This document shows, piece after piece, positions 51,985 to 63,252 of a DNA stretch of 64,000 nt; positions within the stretch are counted from its first letter, which is position 1, and each line of letters starts with the position of its first letter. A program made the translations under genes and the position numbers. Source of the stretch: Plasmodiophora brassicae (Eukaryota > Endomyxa: Phytomyxea > Phytomyxea > Plasmodiophorida); NCBI GenBank assembly GCA_036867785.1, contig CP145410.1:1674001-1738000 (forward strand), in the 5' to 3' direction. The notes beneath the pieces were generated by a model that did no database searches, had not been told where the DNA came from, and saw only the letters and a program-made list of their open reading frames with translations.

Positions 51985-52882
51985 CTACGTTGTGCTGTCG
52001 ATCGGTTTGGCGCTGTCCTGGGCCGACGTCGACGATCCGCTCTGGTTGCCCTGGTCGTCGTTTTCTTGCCCGACGGTGTCGCCGCCCCCGACCTGATTCC
52101 AAACGGCGCCGTCGGACGCGTCTTCGCTGGCGTATTGAAAATAATTGCCGTTCGCGTCGTAGTACCCTTCGTCGGCGTAGTAGTAGTACGGGGAGTACTC
52201 TTGGTTCGGATAGGGATTCTGTCCGGTCGGCACGGTGCTCGGGAAGTACGGCGCCGCCGCCTGTTCCACGTAGGGATACGGGTACGGCCCATCAACGTAG
52301 GCCCCTGTTGGGGTGTACGTGTACCCAGGTGGCACAATGCAGTACGATGCTGGCACGGCAGCCATTTGCTGGTAACCGCTGCCGCGTCTGAACCCGCCGC
52401 CCGTGTGGGAACGGGGGCGCTGCGGCGGTCGCGACGTCTTCGCGTATTCAATGTGGACGAGACGCCCGTCGATCACGGCGCCGTTCATTTGATCCATCGC
52501 CAGTCTGGCGCAATCTGCAACGAACGTGCTCGATGGGTCGTCACTGCAGTGTACGCAAGCGGCGGCCACGTACCGTCTGTCGAGTAGCTGATGAAGCCGA
52601 ACCCGCGCGACCATCCTGATTGGCTGTCTTTGACGACGCGCGCCTCGGTCAGCACGCCGAACTTTGCGAACGCTGTGATCAGCTGCTCCTCGCTGACTTC
52701 CCACTTCAGATTCGAAATGTACAATCGCTACCCCATCGCTGTCATCGATGCCGTCTCGCATGAACGCACCGCCCGGGTACCTTTCTCGAGGGCTTCCCCC
52801 TATCGGTCTGGTTCGCGCCGTCGTCCTCGTTCGCCACGTGATCCGGCACACGGCTGTCAGCGCCCGGATCGCCCATCGTCAT
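51985..52882 (-). CDS. Single-RRM RNA-binding protein with Tyr-rich tail
   Basis: Three exons (52781-52882, 52574-52727, 51985-52514; introns 53 and 59 nt) sum to 786 nt (261 aa). Exon 1 gives an acidic start MTMGDPGADSRVPDH. The RRM has RNP2 LYISNL and RNP1 RGFGFISY, with DCARLAMDQMNGAVIDGRLV closing the fold. The tail is Pro/Tyr/Gly-rich (PYPYPYVEQ, EYSPYYYYADEGYYD), a low-complexity type that favours condensates. Likely a pre-mRNA or mRNP factor; the specific role is unknown. Confidence 0.85.
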
Positions 52883-53365
52883 GCGGATAGGCAACTAGGA
52901 CGCCCTCCCCCGGACCTAACGTGGCCCACCGACCGGCCTTAACACCGGAGTGCCGTGCCGACCACCCTTGATGACGCAGTCACAACAAGCCACGTCCGGA
53001 GACCGCGTTTTGGGAGCCCATCGATCAAGTACGCGTTCGATCCGCTCCGTCCCGACCCGCCATAATTCATTATGCAGCGGGTTAATGAATCTGGGGGAAC
53101 AACCCACCAGTTTGCGGGATGATCTCGGGCAATACTCTCCTCAGCCAAGGTCGATGACCTTAAGCACTACTCATAGTATCTATTTACGAATAGGTCATCA
53201 TTCGTCTGGTAGTGGCACACACCCGCTTGTGGGTGCGTACTATATCCTGACGGCCTAGGAGCTACTATTAGGGCGAATGGTCATATAGAGCGAGGCCCAC
53301 GGAGTCCGAGGCGGGCGACGGAGTCCGGGCGCAACGCTGGACACGATTGGCGTTATCTAGTCGCG
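52883..53365. other. Divergent intergenic region before eL19
   Basis: About 480 bases with no protein-like frame. It must hold the promoters of the RRM gene and the ribosomal protein gene. I see no clear TATA box or repeat. Confidence 0.4.
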
Positions 53366-54067
53366 ATGGTGTCGTTGAAGCTTCAGAAGCGCCTGGCCGC
53401 GTCCGTGCTGGGATGCGGTCTGCGCAAGGTCTGGTTGGACCCGAACGAGATCTCGGAGATCTCGATGGCCAACAGCCGTCAGAACATCCGCAAACTGTAC
53501 CGCGATGGGTTCATCATCCGCAAACCGACGGCGATCCACTCGCGGTTCCGCGTCAACCGACGCCAGGAAGCCAAGCGCAAGGGCCGGCACATGGGCCCCG
53601 GTAAGCGCCGCGGTACGAAAGACGCCCGATTCCCGCAGAAGGTCCTATGGATGCGTCGTATGCGTGTCCTGCGTCGCCTGCTGCGCAAGTACCGGGAACA
53701 GCAGAAGATCGACTCGCACCTGTACCATGGCCTGTACCTGAAGGTCAAGGGTAACGTCTTCAAGAACAAGCGTGTCCTCATGGAGCACATCCACCACGCC
53801 AAGGCCGAACAGGCTCGTGAGAAGGCGCTGACGGCCCAGGCCGAAGCGCGCCGTGCCAAGGCGGTCGGCAAGCGTGAGCGTCGCGAACAGAAGATCGCCG
53901 AGGCCGAGAAGCAGAACAAGCAGGACGTCGCTGCTGCGCAGGCGGCCGTTGCCACGGCCAAGGAGTCCAAGGACGTCCCGCCTGCGAAGATGGACGTTAG
54001 CGGCGAGAAGCCGAAGGCGTCCGTGAAGGCCGGCAAGGTCAAGGAGGGCGCGGCCAAGAAGAAGTAG
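53366..54067 (+). CDS. RPL19: Ribosomal protein eL19
   Basis: Large-subunit protein at the subunit interface, forming bridges to the small subunit. 233 aa, intronless. It starts [20 protein letters not shown] and contains [57 protein letters not shown] and [12 protein letters not shown], all typical. After a conserved core of ~190 residues there is an extra Lys/Ala-rich tail ([20 protein letters not shown]...), longer than the usual ~196-aa protein. Such a tail is seen in some protists and its role is not known. Confidence 0.97.
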   Translation: MVSLKLQKRLAASVLGCGLRKVWLDPNEISEISMANSRQNIRKLYRDGFIIRKPTAIHSRFRVNRRQEAKRKGRHMGPGKRRGTKDARFPQKVLWMRRMRVLRRLLRKYREQQKIDSHLYHGLYLKVKGNVFKNKRVLMEHIHHAKAEQAREKALTAQAEARRAKAVGKRERREQKIAEAEKQNKQDVAAAQAAVATAKESKDVPPAKMDVSGEKPKASVKAGKVKEGAAKKK

Positions 54068-54147
54068 ACGTCGCTATGCGTTGTTCCAATCCGCTCCCCT
54101 ACTGAATACATATCCGATATGCTTCCCAGCAGCATACAGGATCCCCT

Positions 54148-54868
54148 TCATTGTTCGCAATTGGGCGGCGCGGTGAACGCGGCTGCTGGGGACAGGCGAC
54201 GGGGAATCGGGATCAGCGGCGCCGATTTCGTCTTGGGCTTCAGGCGACCTGGATGGTCGAATCATGCGCCCTGGATGCAATTGCCGCTGATGGAGAACGC
54301 CTTACCGATGTAGGTCGAGCCGTGAATGCGCTTCATATGCGATTTGCAGTGCGACGACTGGGTGAACTTTCGATCGCAGAACTCGCAGTCGAACTGCCCG
54401 TCAACGGGTCAGGTGTTGGATGGCGAGACACGTGCGCGTTACGTACAGGGCGCTCGCCGGAATGCAGGCGATAGTGGATGACGAGCGATCCCATCTGGGT
54501 GAACGGCCTAGCCAGTTTCGTTCAGTGCGGGCAGCGCGTCGAACACGTCAGCCGGCCTACTTGTTGCAGACGCTGCAGACGTACTGGACCTGGCCGTTGG
54601 CACCAACCCTGTCGTAGCGCTCGGCGTCAGAGACCGGGGGCAATGTCACAGAACGCGACGAGAGGTACATGCGGCATCGGGAATCCTTGCCAGGCCAGGT
54701 CGACCCGGGCGCCTGTTGGTCCCGCTGGGCGATCGTGGACGCGAAGATTTCCGACGTGATCTGGGTGCCGGGAGGCAGGACGACAGCGGGGCGCTCTTCC
54801 TGCTTGGCGCTCTGGGCGGCGTACGCCGCCAGGCCGTCTAACGTGCCCGGGTCGCACTCATAGCCCAT
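54148..54868 (-). CDS. Small C2H2 zinc-finger protein
   Basis: Four exons (54561-54868, 54447-54507, 54306-54393, 54148-54248) sum to 558 nt, 185 aa, with introns of 53-57 nt and exact phase. The N-terminal half (MGYECDPGTLDGLAAYA) has no recognised domain. Two fingers follow: CSVCNKPFTQMGSLVIHYRLH, linker SGERPF, then CEFCDRKFTQSSHCKSHMKR. The tail is basic with prolines. Probably a sequence-specific DNA-binding protein. The first finger is split by intron 1, which made it invisible in single frames. Confidence 0.8.
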
Positions 54869-55049
54869 GGAGCCGACGATAATGTTGATGGGCGCCGCTC
54901 AGGTATCGCCGATGGGTACGGCCGCCTCAGCGCGAATCTAGGTTGTACGACCCGGATGCGCGCGATATCTGACGACTGCACGAGGTGCACCCAGGTACCG
55001 TAACCAGGTACCGCATGGCCGCAGGCCTCTATAAAGTAGTACAATCGCG

Positions 55050-56022
55050 TTAGAATAGTACAATGTACTAATATAAGGGCACCTGTCTGTACTATTTTAA
55101 TTAGTGCGTGGCGGACTTACCAAGTGCCTACGGACTTCCCCGAGTCTGTTTGTACTGTTCCGGAGCAGCCTAACACCCCCACTGACCCGTGATACATAGC
55201 TGCCGCGATGTCGGGTCCTCCACGTAAACATCCGAAACGATTATATCCCTACCTGGATAAGTTCGAACTTGAGTTCGGATTTCGAGTGACGTCACGGAAC
55301 GAAAGCAGTGGCTCTGTTGAGGCTGTTAGTGTGCCGCTTTTGTGAGTGCTGGGGGCGCGAGGATGCAGATGACGAAGTTGCTGATGGTCGGAAACGAAAG
55401 AAAACGGTGAACCGCAAACATTGGAAGGATATATTCGCAAGAATATGATTGAACAGCACCCTACGAAGGTATGGACTCATGGAATATTCCAATCTCCGTA
55501 ACCTTGACGCCTCGACACCTGAAGTTCTCAGGAATTTCTTCAATCAGACTGCCGTTGAGGTGTTCTTTGAGAAACACAGCACTGTTGTTGGCCGCAAACG
55601 AATCATCACAATCGATAAGATTATTGTCGGCGTGGTCGTTCGCGATGTGTTGCTCCTTCCAGCTGGCAGGACGATTCGGAAAGCGAAGAACCTGCCGGTG
55701 ACACGGGCTTGGTCCGCTTGGATGTATTTGAACCCGACTGTGCAACAGAGGATGACGGCTCAACAACTGTATCCCGTGATGCCAACCACTAGTCGGGTCG
55801 AGGGTGACTTCTCCTTAATGTCCTATCGCCGGAATGCCTATTGCGCCGCCATGACAGATTTCGTTCTGGAAGGAATATTCACGTATGCCAAGCAATACCG
55901 CGCACTCCAGGATGTGGCAAATCGTTTCTAGGGCCTGCTGCATTGATAAACACTAAGCTTAGATCGATTCTAGGGCGTCTACTGTACAGAATTCTGTAGA
56001 TGTACTAGATGTACTATTCTAA
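55050..56022. mobile_element. Candidate hAT-like element bounded by 13-bp inverted repeats
   Basis: TTAGAATAGTACA at 55050-55062 is the exact reverse complement of 56010-56022, and the interval holds the transposase remnants at 55208-55931. More GTAC/TAGAATAGTAC motifs cluster just outside, at about 56048. The 8-base flanks are not identical, so a hAT-type target duplication is not confirmed. The interval is AT-richer than neighbouring genes. Confidence 0.5.
55208..55931 (+). pseudogene. hAT-like transposase remnant (BED-type finger and C-terminal segment)
   Basis: ATG 55208 begins MSGPPRKHPKRLYPYLDKFE. The frame then shifts by two near 55325, after which VCRFCECWGRE and DGRKRKKTVNRKHWKDIFAR follow, a BED-like finger known from protist and oomycete hAT-type transposons. 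The DDE core is missing. A second open segment, 55449-55931, ends with VMPTTSRVEGDFSLMSYRRN then AYCAAMTDFVLEGIF, the C-terminal hAT signature. A broken, internally deleted copy. Confidence 0.6.
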
Positions 56023-56140
56023 GCGTCCCAAGGTGTACTATTTAAGCTAGAATAGTACGAATAGGGCAATGTCCTACTTTAAAGAGGCCTGCGCATGGGG
56101 GTCGTGCAGATTGCAGTGGCCGCCAGTCACGGAGTTGGGG

Positions 56141-57271
56141 ATGCAGCTCCACCGGGCGCGCCGCCCGCTCCACGTGCTCGTCGGCGGCGGCACCGGCTTC
56201 ATCGGGCGGCACCTCGTCGACCACCTGGCCGGAGCCAAGCACCGCGTCACGATCGTCTCACGGCATGCGCCGCCGGCTCTGGTTGCGCCCATCTCCCATC
56301 GCACCTGGGTCCGCTCGCTCGCGTGCTCACGTCCCCGGCAGCCGCCCCTGACTCCCCCGCGTGCGCGCGCGCGCTCTCAGGACCAGATTCGGGATACCGG
56401 CCTACCGCGCGACGTCGACGTCGTCTGTAATTTCGCCGGCCGCAACGTTCTGGATTTGACGCGTCGATGGACGGCCGCGTTCGAACAGGAATGCCGCGCG
56501 TCGCGCTACGAAACCGCCGCCGCCCTCGTCGACGCCATCGGACGCGCCGACGTCCCGCCTACGACCTTCATCCAGGTTCTTCTTCGTCGTGCCTCGTGAC
56601 CCTGGCTGTGCCGCACCTCACCAGCGCAGGTCAGTGGCATCGGGATCTACCCGCCGCAAACCGAGGAATGCGACCCGTTCAGCGACGAGGACGCCGCCGG
56701 CCGCGGGTACTGGTGCGACTTTGTCAAGGAGTGGGAGCGCTCGGCGACGCTGCCGCCGACGATCAGAACCCGGCCCATCCTGCTGCGGACGGCGGTCGTC
56801 CTCGGGCATGGCGGCGGCGCCCTGGAGCAGATGCTGCCGGCGTTCAAGATGTACCTGGGCGGGCCGATCGGTTCCGGGCAGCAGCCGTTCCCGTGGATCC
56901 ACATGGACGACCTGGTCGCCCTCGTCATGCACCGTACGCGGGCCCCGCGCGTCCACGACGACGATGGCGCCGTCTGACTCGTGTCGCGCACACACACAGT
57001 GATTCGTAACGATTCCGTGTCGGGCCCCGTGATCGCGTCGTCGCCCCGGACGCCCTCGAACCGGGAGTTCGTCCATGCCCTGGGACGCTGGCTGCACCGG
57101 CCGACGCTGTTCGGTGTGCCGACCTCGCTGGTGCGGCTGGTGCTGGGCGCGGTGCGTGCCGAGCTGCTGCTGGAGGCGCCGTGCGTGTACCCGGCGAAAG
57201 CGATCCGGTCCCGGTTCAAGTTCAAGTACCCGGACCTGGACGACGCCCTGGACAACCTGCTGCAGCCGTAG
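56141..57271 (+). CDS. SDR39U1-like epimerase family protein
   Basis: An extended short-chain dehydrogenase/epimerase of the SDR39U1 (YfcH-like) family, NADP-binding, natural substrate unknown. Four exons, 56141-56308, 56381-56575, 56630-56933 and 57000-57271, give 939 nt (312 aa). Landmarks: LHVLVGGGTGFIGRHLV with the GGTGFIG dinucleotide motif, VVCNFAGRNVLDLTRRW, SGIGIYPPQTEECD, LRTAVVLGHGGGALEQMLP and GGPIGSGQQPFPWIHMDDLV. The last intron has a (CA)n acceptor and its donor was chosen because the resulting 20-residue spacing to NREFVHALGRWL equals that of the family. Confidence 0.9.
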
Positions 57272-57314
57272 GCGGGGCGGCTGATAACGCTAGTGAATGT
57301 ACGCATATCGCATG

Positions 57315-57939
57315 TCACCAGACGATGCTGGATGTCAGGTGCTCGGGCAGCCGCATCAGGATCAGCGATCGCAGCGGCCGCAGCTCGCCGGGCTTCAACA
57401 GGTCGAACGACAGCACGAAGTAGGCCAGATGGTAGAACCTCGTATTCAACTGCCGTGTCGAGCCGTGCTCAGACGGGCGCGCATACGTGTGCAGGAGAGG
57501 GACGCACCTCGTTCTCCAGGCCGATTGCCCGTATCCTCTTGAAGTGCCCGTAATAAAGGTGGGCGACGACTCTCCACAACCTCTGCGCGCACAGGTCAGC
57601 TTGACGATTCCCGACAAGGGCAGTACAGCACCTTGAGGATCGTGCACACGATCGATTGAAAGCCTTCCGGGAAGTCGACATCGACAGCAGGGCGCTGGTC
57701 GCCCTCCGTAGTGGGCGGGTCCGGTACGGGGAACAGGGACGTGTTGCTGATCTGGGCGTCGATCCAGGCGAACAGCAGCTTCATGTACTTGGGCGCCGAT
57801 ACCGACACGATCTTGCCCTGCGCGGTTTGCCACTTGTACTCGAAGTGCACGCCGGCGTTCATCGTCGGGCATGTCTCCGGCGTACACAATCGGCTAACGC
57901 GGTTGAAGAACACGAAGATCGTGTTGAAGAAATGAACGG
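57315..57939 (-). CDS. MOB1: MOB1-family kinase co-activator, 5' end unresolved
   Basis: MOB1 binds and activates NDR/LATS kinases in mitotic exit and Hippo-type signalling. Exons 57633/57632-57939, ~57508-57582 and 57315 to ~57450 give VHFFNTIFVFFNRVSRLCTP then ETCPTMNAGVHFEYKW with the Cys ligands, SAPKYMKLLFAWIDAQISN, FPEGFQSIVCTILKRLWRVV, AHLYYGHFKRIRAIGLENE with the His ligands, and LNTRFYHLAYFVLSFDLLKP near the end. This covers the zinc site and helical core. The family's first ~70 residues, including the WLAVN lead-in, were not found upstream, so a short 5' exon remains unplaced. Confidence 0.85.
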
Positions 57940-58020
57940 CTAGACGTCAGGAATCAGGTGCCGACGTCGGGGTAGCACACGCGGGCTGCGACCGTACCAT
58001 GCCTGCCTAGCCATCGGTTC

Positions 58021-58783
58021 TCAGATTCGCCTGCGATGGTGGGACGTCAGAACGGTGGTGCGGACGATGACAGATCTGGGGACGCGCGCACCGTGCGGCA
58101 CTCTGATGTCTTCGTCCCGGAGACGGAACTCCTTCATCGTCTGCAGCAGGCGCCGCTCGCCATCGGACTCGCCGGCATTGCCGGCGCTCCTCGTCACCTT
58201 GTAGAAGCCCATCGACCGTTCGTACCAGAACACCTTGGGCCTCGAATCTAGACCTGTCGTCAGCGACAGGGATACCGCGCGCGTTGCCCGTACAGTAGGC
58301 GCGGAAGGCTGGGCTACGATGCTGCCAGTTGCCGAAGAACTTCTCCCGGGCGGTCATCTGCGGGGCGACCTCGACGGAGACGTCGTCGAGGGACAGCGCC
58401 GCCGGACCGGCGGCCGCCGTTTCAGATGCGGACACCGAATCCGTCGTCGACCGCATGGCTTCGCCGAGGCCGGACGACCCAGTGCCGAGGTGGTCCCGGT
58501 CACGAAGCATGGGCCGGGCAGGGCGACCCTTGATCCGCCCGATGGCCACCGTGGCGCTTTCGATCGTGCGAACGCGCGGCAGCGATGGCCTCCCAGGCGA
58601 CGACGTCGTCGTTGTCGGTTCCGGAACGGGGGCCACGTGAGCGGCGAGCGCTCGCGGACGAAGCGTCTGCGATTGGATACGAGGGCGGGCGGGTTTCGGC
58701 GGTGTCGCGGTCGGCACCGCCTCCTCGACATCGGCGGGGCGCCCTTCGATCACGATCGGGCGGGCGCTATTACACGCACCCAT
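58021..58783 (-). CDS. Unknown protein with N-terminal dual-acylation motif
   Basis: ATG 58783 begins MGACNSARPIVIEGR. Gly2 with Ser at position 6 fits N-myristoylation, and Cys4 beside it fits palmitoylation, so membrane anchoring is likely (inference). A Pro/Ala-rich disordered region follows, then a more conserved-looking part: MTAREKFFGNWQHRSPAFRA and, in another frame, VFWYERSMGFYKVTRSAG to the end HHRRRI. Joining the two needs a short intron; GTCGCT...CCAAG (40 nt, phase 0, near 58230-58270) works but is not certain. Family not recognised. Confidence 0.6.
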
Positions 58784-58995
58784 TGACGACGACCGAGCGG
58801 CCCAGCGCGATTTGCCCCAAGCACCCTCCACCGGCGGCTACTCGTCACTGGACGCCAGTGCCTCCAGTCGCACCATGACATGGGATCCAGGGGCGCGTGC
58901 GAGTTTGTTGTTCCACCCACCGCGCCCGCCTCCTGAAGCCTATTTTCGACCGACGTTGTTGCTAGTTGCGCTCGTCGCCTCGCCCGGCGCGCAGC

Positions 58996-60341
58996 ATGGA
59001 GGCGGTCTGCGAATGGGTTCGACAGCAAGGCGGGTTCGTGGACCCCCGCCTGCGGTTCGTCGACGACGACGCCCGCGACCCTGCGCGACGATTTCGGCGT
59101 GTCGTCGCGGGGGAGCGCCTGCCCAGCGGGCATGTGTTCCTGCGCGTGCCTAAACGCGCCCTCCTGACGCCGGCCACGACGCGCATCGCGAGGCAATTGC
59201 GCCCAAGGAAGGCAGCAAAGTACTCCCTGAACGCATGGGACAGGCTCATGTAGGCGTGTCGTACCGTGTTATAAGGCAGCCGATTGCTGACGATCACATC
59301 GATGCACAGCCTGGCGCTAATGTACGAGGTGACCGTTGCCGTGTAAAGGTGCTTTGAGGCGCTCCGTCGTACTGATTGCCCCTCCCCGATCAGGATGCGC
59401 ATCGACCGTCGCCTTGGGACGCCTACCTGGACTTCCTGCCGGCGACGCTCCGGACGCCATTGTTCTGGTCTGTGGAGGAGCGCGCCCTGCTCTCAGGCAC
59501 AGCAGCCGAGACACAGTGCGGCTTCGATGCGATTGAAGCCGGGTTTCGCGATCGTATCCTTCCGTTCGTGACGAGGCATCGGTCGCTGTTCCCCGGCGAC
59601 GAGGGTGCCCTCAGGCGATCGTATGAGCGGTTCGGGTCGCTCGTGATGGCGTACAGTTTCTCCATTGTGGACGTCGACGACGACGAATGTGCACCGGTCA
59701 TGGTCCCCGTTGCGGACGCGCTGAACCACGTCACGGGCGCGACCAACGCCAACCTGTTCGATGACGAAGATGACGAGGAGACGATCTCGATGGCCACGAT
59801 CTGCGATGTCGAGCGCGGCGACGAGCTCATCAACACGTACGGCGATGAACTTGGAAACGACACGCTGCTCGTCCGCTACGGATTCGTTGATCGCGTCCCG
59901 AACCGGTTCACTCAGGCTCGGCTGCTTCAGCGACATATCCTGGAAACGATGTCCAGTCCCGGGGTGACGCTGCTGACGAGCAACGGGTTCTGCCTCGACG
60001 AGGAAGTCTTCTTGCGGCGGCCGTCTCTGGACGACGATCTATTGGAACAGCTCCCTTGGGATCTTCGAACTTTGTCGTTGGCGTCCGTGCTTCACACCAC
60101 GTCGCATATCCAGCGCCTAATGGATGATGAGGAACCGTTCGCCCCAGACTCGGGCACCCGCGGCGCCGCCTTCGGCAAGCTGGTGCAGTGCATCGATCGG
60201 CAACTTGCCGGCCGGACTCGTTTCCCGAAACGTGACCATCTGCCTAATGCGACACTCGCCGAAGCTCTCCAGGCAGAGCAGATTGCAATTCTGGACGCTT
60301 GGCGGACAGTACTGGTACAGGAATCGCAAATACAGCAATGA
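58996..60341 (+). CDS. SET-domain lysine methyltransferase, SETD6/RKM-like
   Basis: A non-histone-type SET methyltransferase with the C-terminal rubisco-LSMT substrate-binding fold. The first exon from ATG 58996 gives MEAVCEWVRQQGGFVDPRLR and LPSGHVFLRVPKRALLTPAT, as at the start of SETD6 proteins. The main exon (~59390-60341) has SPWDAYLDFLPATL, then MVPVADALNHVTGATNANL (the NH motif for S-adenosylmethionine), VERGDELINTYGDELGNDTL and LLVRYGFVDRVPN with the catalytic-region Tyr, followed by the helical LSMT domain. Junctions between 59200 and 59390 are unresolved. Candidate substrates in the family are ribosomal proteins or chromatin factors; not determinable here. Confidence 0.85.
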
Positions 60342-60743
60342 GGACCAGCGGTTGCGCTAAGCGAGGCCAATCGCAGTGGCGCCGTTCTGTGAAATTCTTC
60401 TCGGCGTCACGTGTCTCATGACGAGTGGAAACTCGGATCTGCAGCGGTAGCGTATCTAATTCTCAAGAGGAGATCGGGCAGAGGTGATCGCGTGAGCCTT
60501 GAACGTAGACGACAGGACCCGCCCATGACTAAGCACGAACAATGCCGCCCACCGTCGACGTCGACCGTTGCCATGCTTCCAATCCCCGTATGGTGCGTTG
60601 AATGGATCCAACTCTCCCGTCACGAAGAACGAGTTGTTGCGCTTCTTGCGAGCATCGTTGTATTGTCTTCCGTAATGCTAAGGTTCCCATCTTGAACGCT
60701 GGCGGTTCAGGAATCCCAAGGCGATAGGTGACGCCGGGGCGCT
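60342..60743. other. Convergent intergenic region
   Basis: 400 bases between the SET gene and the hydrolase gene. One 95-codon plus-strand frame ends in a hydrophobic stretch (VVALLASIVVLSSVMLRF) but has no good start or family; I do not call it a gene. Confidence 0.35.
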
Positions 60744-61388
60744 CTACGGAACGGCCACGTTTAACGGGGTGTTATCCGCTTTGGGCAGGATATCTTGGAC
60801 GAAATCGGCAATCGATTTCAACGCCCGTTGGTCGGCCGCATTCTGATCGAGTTTCTTCGTGACATGCAATGCGTGATCGCCCCCGTCCATGATCGCGATT
60901 TCCGTCCTGCAATGCAATTCGGAGGCGAGCGTGTTCAACTTGACGATTGGGCACATCTTGTCGCGCGTGCCCTGGACGCACAGGACCGGGATCCGCATCT
61001 GTCGTAATTCACTGTCTCGCGACTTGCCGTTGACACCGATCAGCGGGAACGACAGGCAAATGACGGCCAGGGCGTCGACGCGGTCGCTGGCCATGCAGGC
61101 GACACGGGATCCCATCGATCTGCCGACCATGATAATCGGGCGGGACGGGTACTGCGCCCGCCATCGTTCGAACTCGGCAACCTGTTCGCCGACAAGCGTG
61201 TCCGCGCGCGGCGCCGCTCGTCGCTTACGGCGGACGTCGCCGCCCATAAACGAATAGTTGAACGCCTTCACGTCGCCTATCGTCGACAGCAACGCGATCC
61301 ATTTGGCACAGTCTGCCGATTCGATGCCGGCGCCCGCGCCGTGACTGAACAGGAACAACGGCGGCAACGCGCCTTCCTCGTCCGGCAT
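60744..61388 (-). CDS. TEX30/KANSL3-type alpha/beta hydrolase
   Basis: 214 aa, intronless. An alpha/beta hydrolase of the KANL3/TEX30 family: LFLFSHGAGAGIESA (oxyanion region), IIMVGRSMGSRVACMAS with the nucleophile Ser in GRSMGS, LCVQGTRDKMCP with the acid Asp, and IMDGGDHALHV with the catalytic His. No signal peptide. The complete triad suggests an active serine hydrolase, but substrates of this family are not known. Confidence 0.9.
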   Translation of the reverse strand: MPDEEGALPPLFLFSHGAGAGIESADCAKWIALLSTIGDVKAFNYSFMGGDVRRKRRAAPRADTLVGEQVAEFERWRAQYPSRPIIMVGRSMGSRVACMASDRVDALAVICLSFPLIGVNGKSRDSELRQMRIPVLCVQGTRDKMCPIVKLNTLASELHCRTEIAIMDGGDHALHVTKKLDQNAADQRALKSIADFVQDILPKADNTPLNVAVP

Positions 61389-61576
61389 CCTTCGAGTGTG
61401 AACTCGTGGCCGAGAATAACGTCCCGGCCGCCAGCGTAAACTCGGTGTTCGAACCGCCCAGCCAGTGTGCGGCTGAGCACCGCGATCGGTCTCATCGATA
61501 CCGCAAACGGGGACTTCCTCAGTTGCAGCAGGACTACGCGTTGAGCGATACTGTATGTATTCGCTGCTCTTCTACA

Positions 61577-62846
61577 TTAAATCGAAGCGATTTGGATACG
61601 TTGACGGTACCGTCTGCCTAATGGAGGAGGTGAACCCGGAGGCGTCGTCGGCCTGGATGCGCCGCTCGTCGGCTGGGCGTTGTTGCCAAGGGCGTGTTCC
61701 GTCACTGCGACAGGTAGGCTTGAGCAGCCGAGCTCAGATCCGATGATGTCCAGGACGAACTGAAGATCGACCTTGTCTCCGCAGGATCGAAGGTGACGAT
61801 GGACGTGGGCAAGATACCCGTGCTGGTCTTCTGATAGCGCGTTGGGGTCGGACATCCATTCAAGCTTGCTTTGCAGAATCTCCTGCATCGTCGAGGAAAC
61901 CGTCCATGGCAGGCCTCCTGATCCAATGTATCAGAGTTTGGACGTAGTAGGCGGCATACTAGAACGCAGGGACACCTGACTGAATATCCACAAGTGTGAA
62001 CAGGAGCGACCAGAAGTCGTCAACCGGACGGACAGGAAGACCCTCATGCGCTCGAACCTGATCGCGACAATGACCCGCTGGTATGTAACGTTGGGCGTTC
62101 GAAACAGTACCGATGCATAAGTCTTTGTGCCGACGAACATGCCTGTCTGCAGGTTGCCGGGGTCTATCGGGAACGACAGGCCAAAGTCCACTAGAAAGAG
62201 TGCGTCCGGGCTGTGCCGGTTCGGGCAACCGCGACAGAAATTGCCCGGCTTCACATCCCTGTCCAGCACTCAGACAATGCCTCATAGGAGTCATAAGCTC
62301 TCTGGCGGGCTGACGTATCCTACCTGTGAACAAACCCGATGGAATGCAGATCATTCAAGGCGCGGAACGCGTTGTCGGCGAAGTGTAACAGATCGTCCGC
62401 GCTGTAACCATTCTCTGGCGGCTTACGATAGCTAGGTCCCAGTCGCTCCATGACAATTCCTTGAGTACCGAGTTACAGATATGGTCGCCAATGACCCTGG
62501 CCGATCATTACCTCGAAATCCATGTGCTTCATCATGAAAGATCTCTATGACGCGAGCTGCATATTTCGATGTTTGAAGACCTCCTCGAGAAACAACCGGT
62601 AAACAGACCTACAGCAACGTCGAGACGCACCGATAATTCACCTTTCAGGATGATAAACTCGCGTTCTAATGACCCTGATGTGCACGACATTGGTTCTAGC
62701 TTGACAGCGACAGCGTCTCCGTTTGTACTATCCATGGCAGACACGACTGTCGAAAATGCCCCACGTCCAATGACCTCATCGCACAGTCGCCAGCGCTCTG
62801 CCAAAACGGTGCCGGGCGCTGGCCATTCCACATCGTCCTTGGGCAT
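61577..62846 (-). CDS. Casein kinase 1-family protein kinase
   Basis: Start ATG 62846 gives MPKDDVEWPAPGTVLAERWR. Kinase motifs follow over several exons: glycine loop GRGAFSTVV, VAVKLEP with the catalytic Lys, a hinge-side segment MERLGPSYRKPPENGYSADD, then LNDLHSIGFVHRDVKPGNF with the catalytic Asp (intron of ~62 nt inside the HRD motif), LFLVDFGLSFP with DFG, and GTKTYAS. The last exon (61888-61577) carries a Pro/Ser-rich tail. Sequence around HRDVKPGNF and the lack of a classical APE motif point to the CK1/TTBK group. The exon between about 61930 and 62070 is hard to read, so the C-lobe model is tentative. Confidence 0.85.
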
Positions 62847-63252
62847 TCGCTTAAAATTCACCAGATATTCGCATTCGCGAAAATATCTCGAGCACTAATA
62901 TGCTACCCCGGCAGGTGAACCAACTCGAATTCGGTATAAAACATGTAACAGCTGTGTGGATCCCGAACATGCAAACACGACGAAGTTGTCACACGAGAAC
63001 GGGTCTCGTGGGTGAGGTGCAGCCAAAACGAACGAGCGCGAGCTGTTTGAAGCCACCAGATCCTCTGACAATTCAAACGGCATGCTCGAGCCGCCTGCGT
63101 GAGAAGCGCGCGCGAAACCCAAATAAACTAAACTAAACCGGCATTCCCTTTGATGCCAACGGCAGTGGCAGGCTTGTCGTGTATCAAACATAAATGAAAC
63201 ATAAATATTGCACGAGGCTGTGATGCGGAGTCGGGGAGGAGGACGGGATGCC
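62847..63252. other. Intergenic between kinase and GPCR genes
   Basis: 400 bases. An AAATAAACTAAACTAAA stretch at about 63120 and CATAAATGAAACATAAAT near 63190 give A-rich tracts, possibly promoter or 3' end elements. No protein-like frame. Confidence 0.35.
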
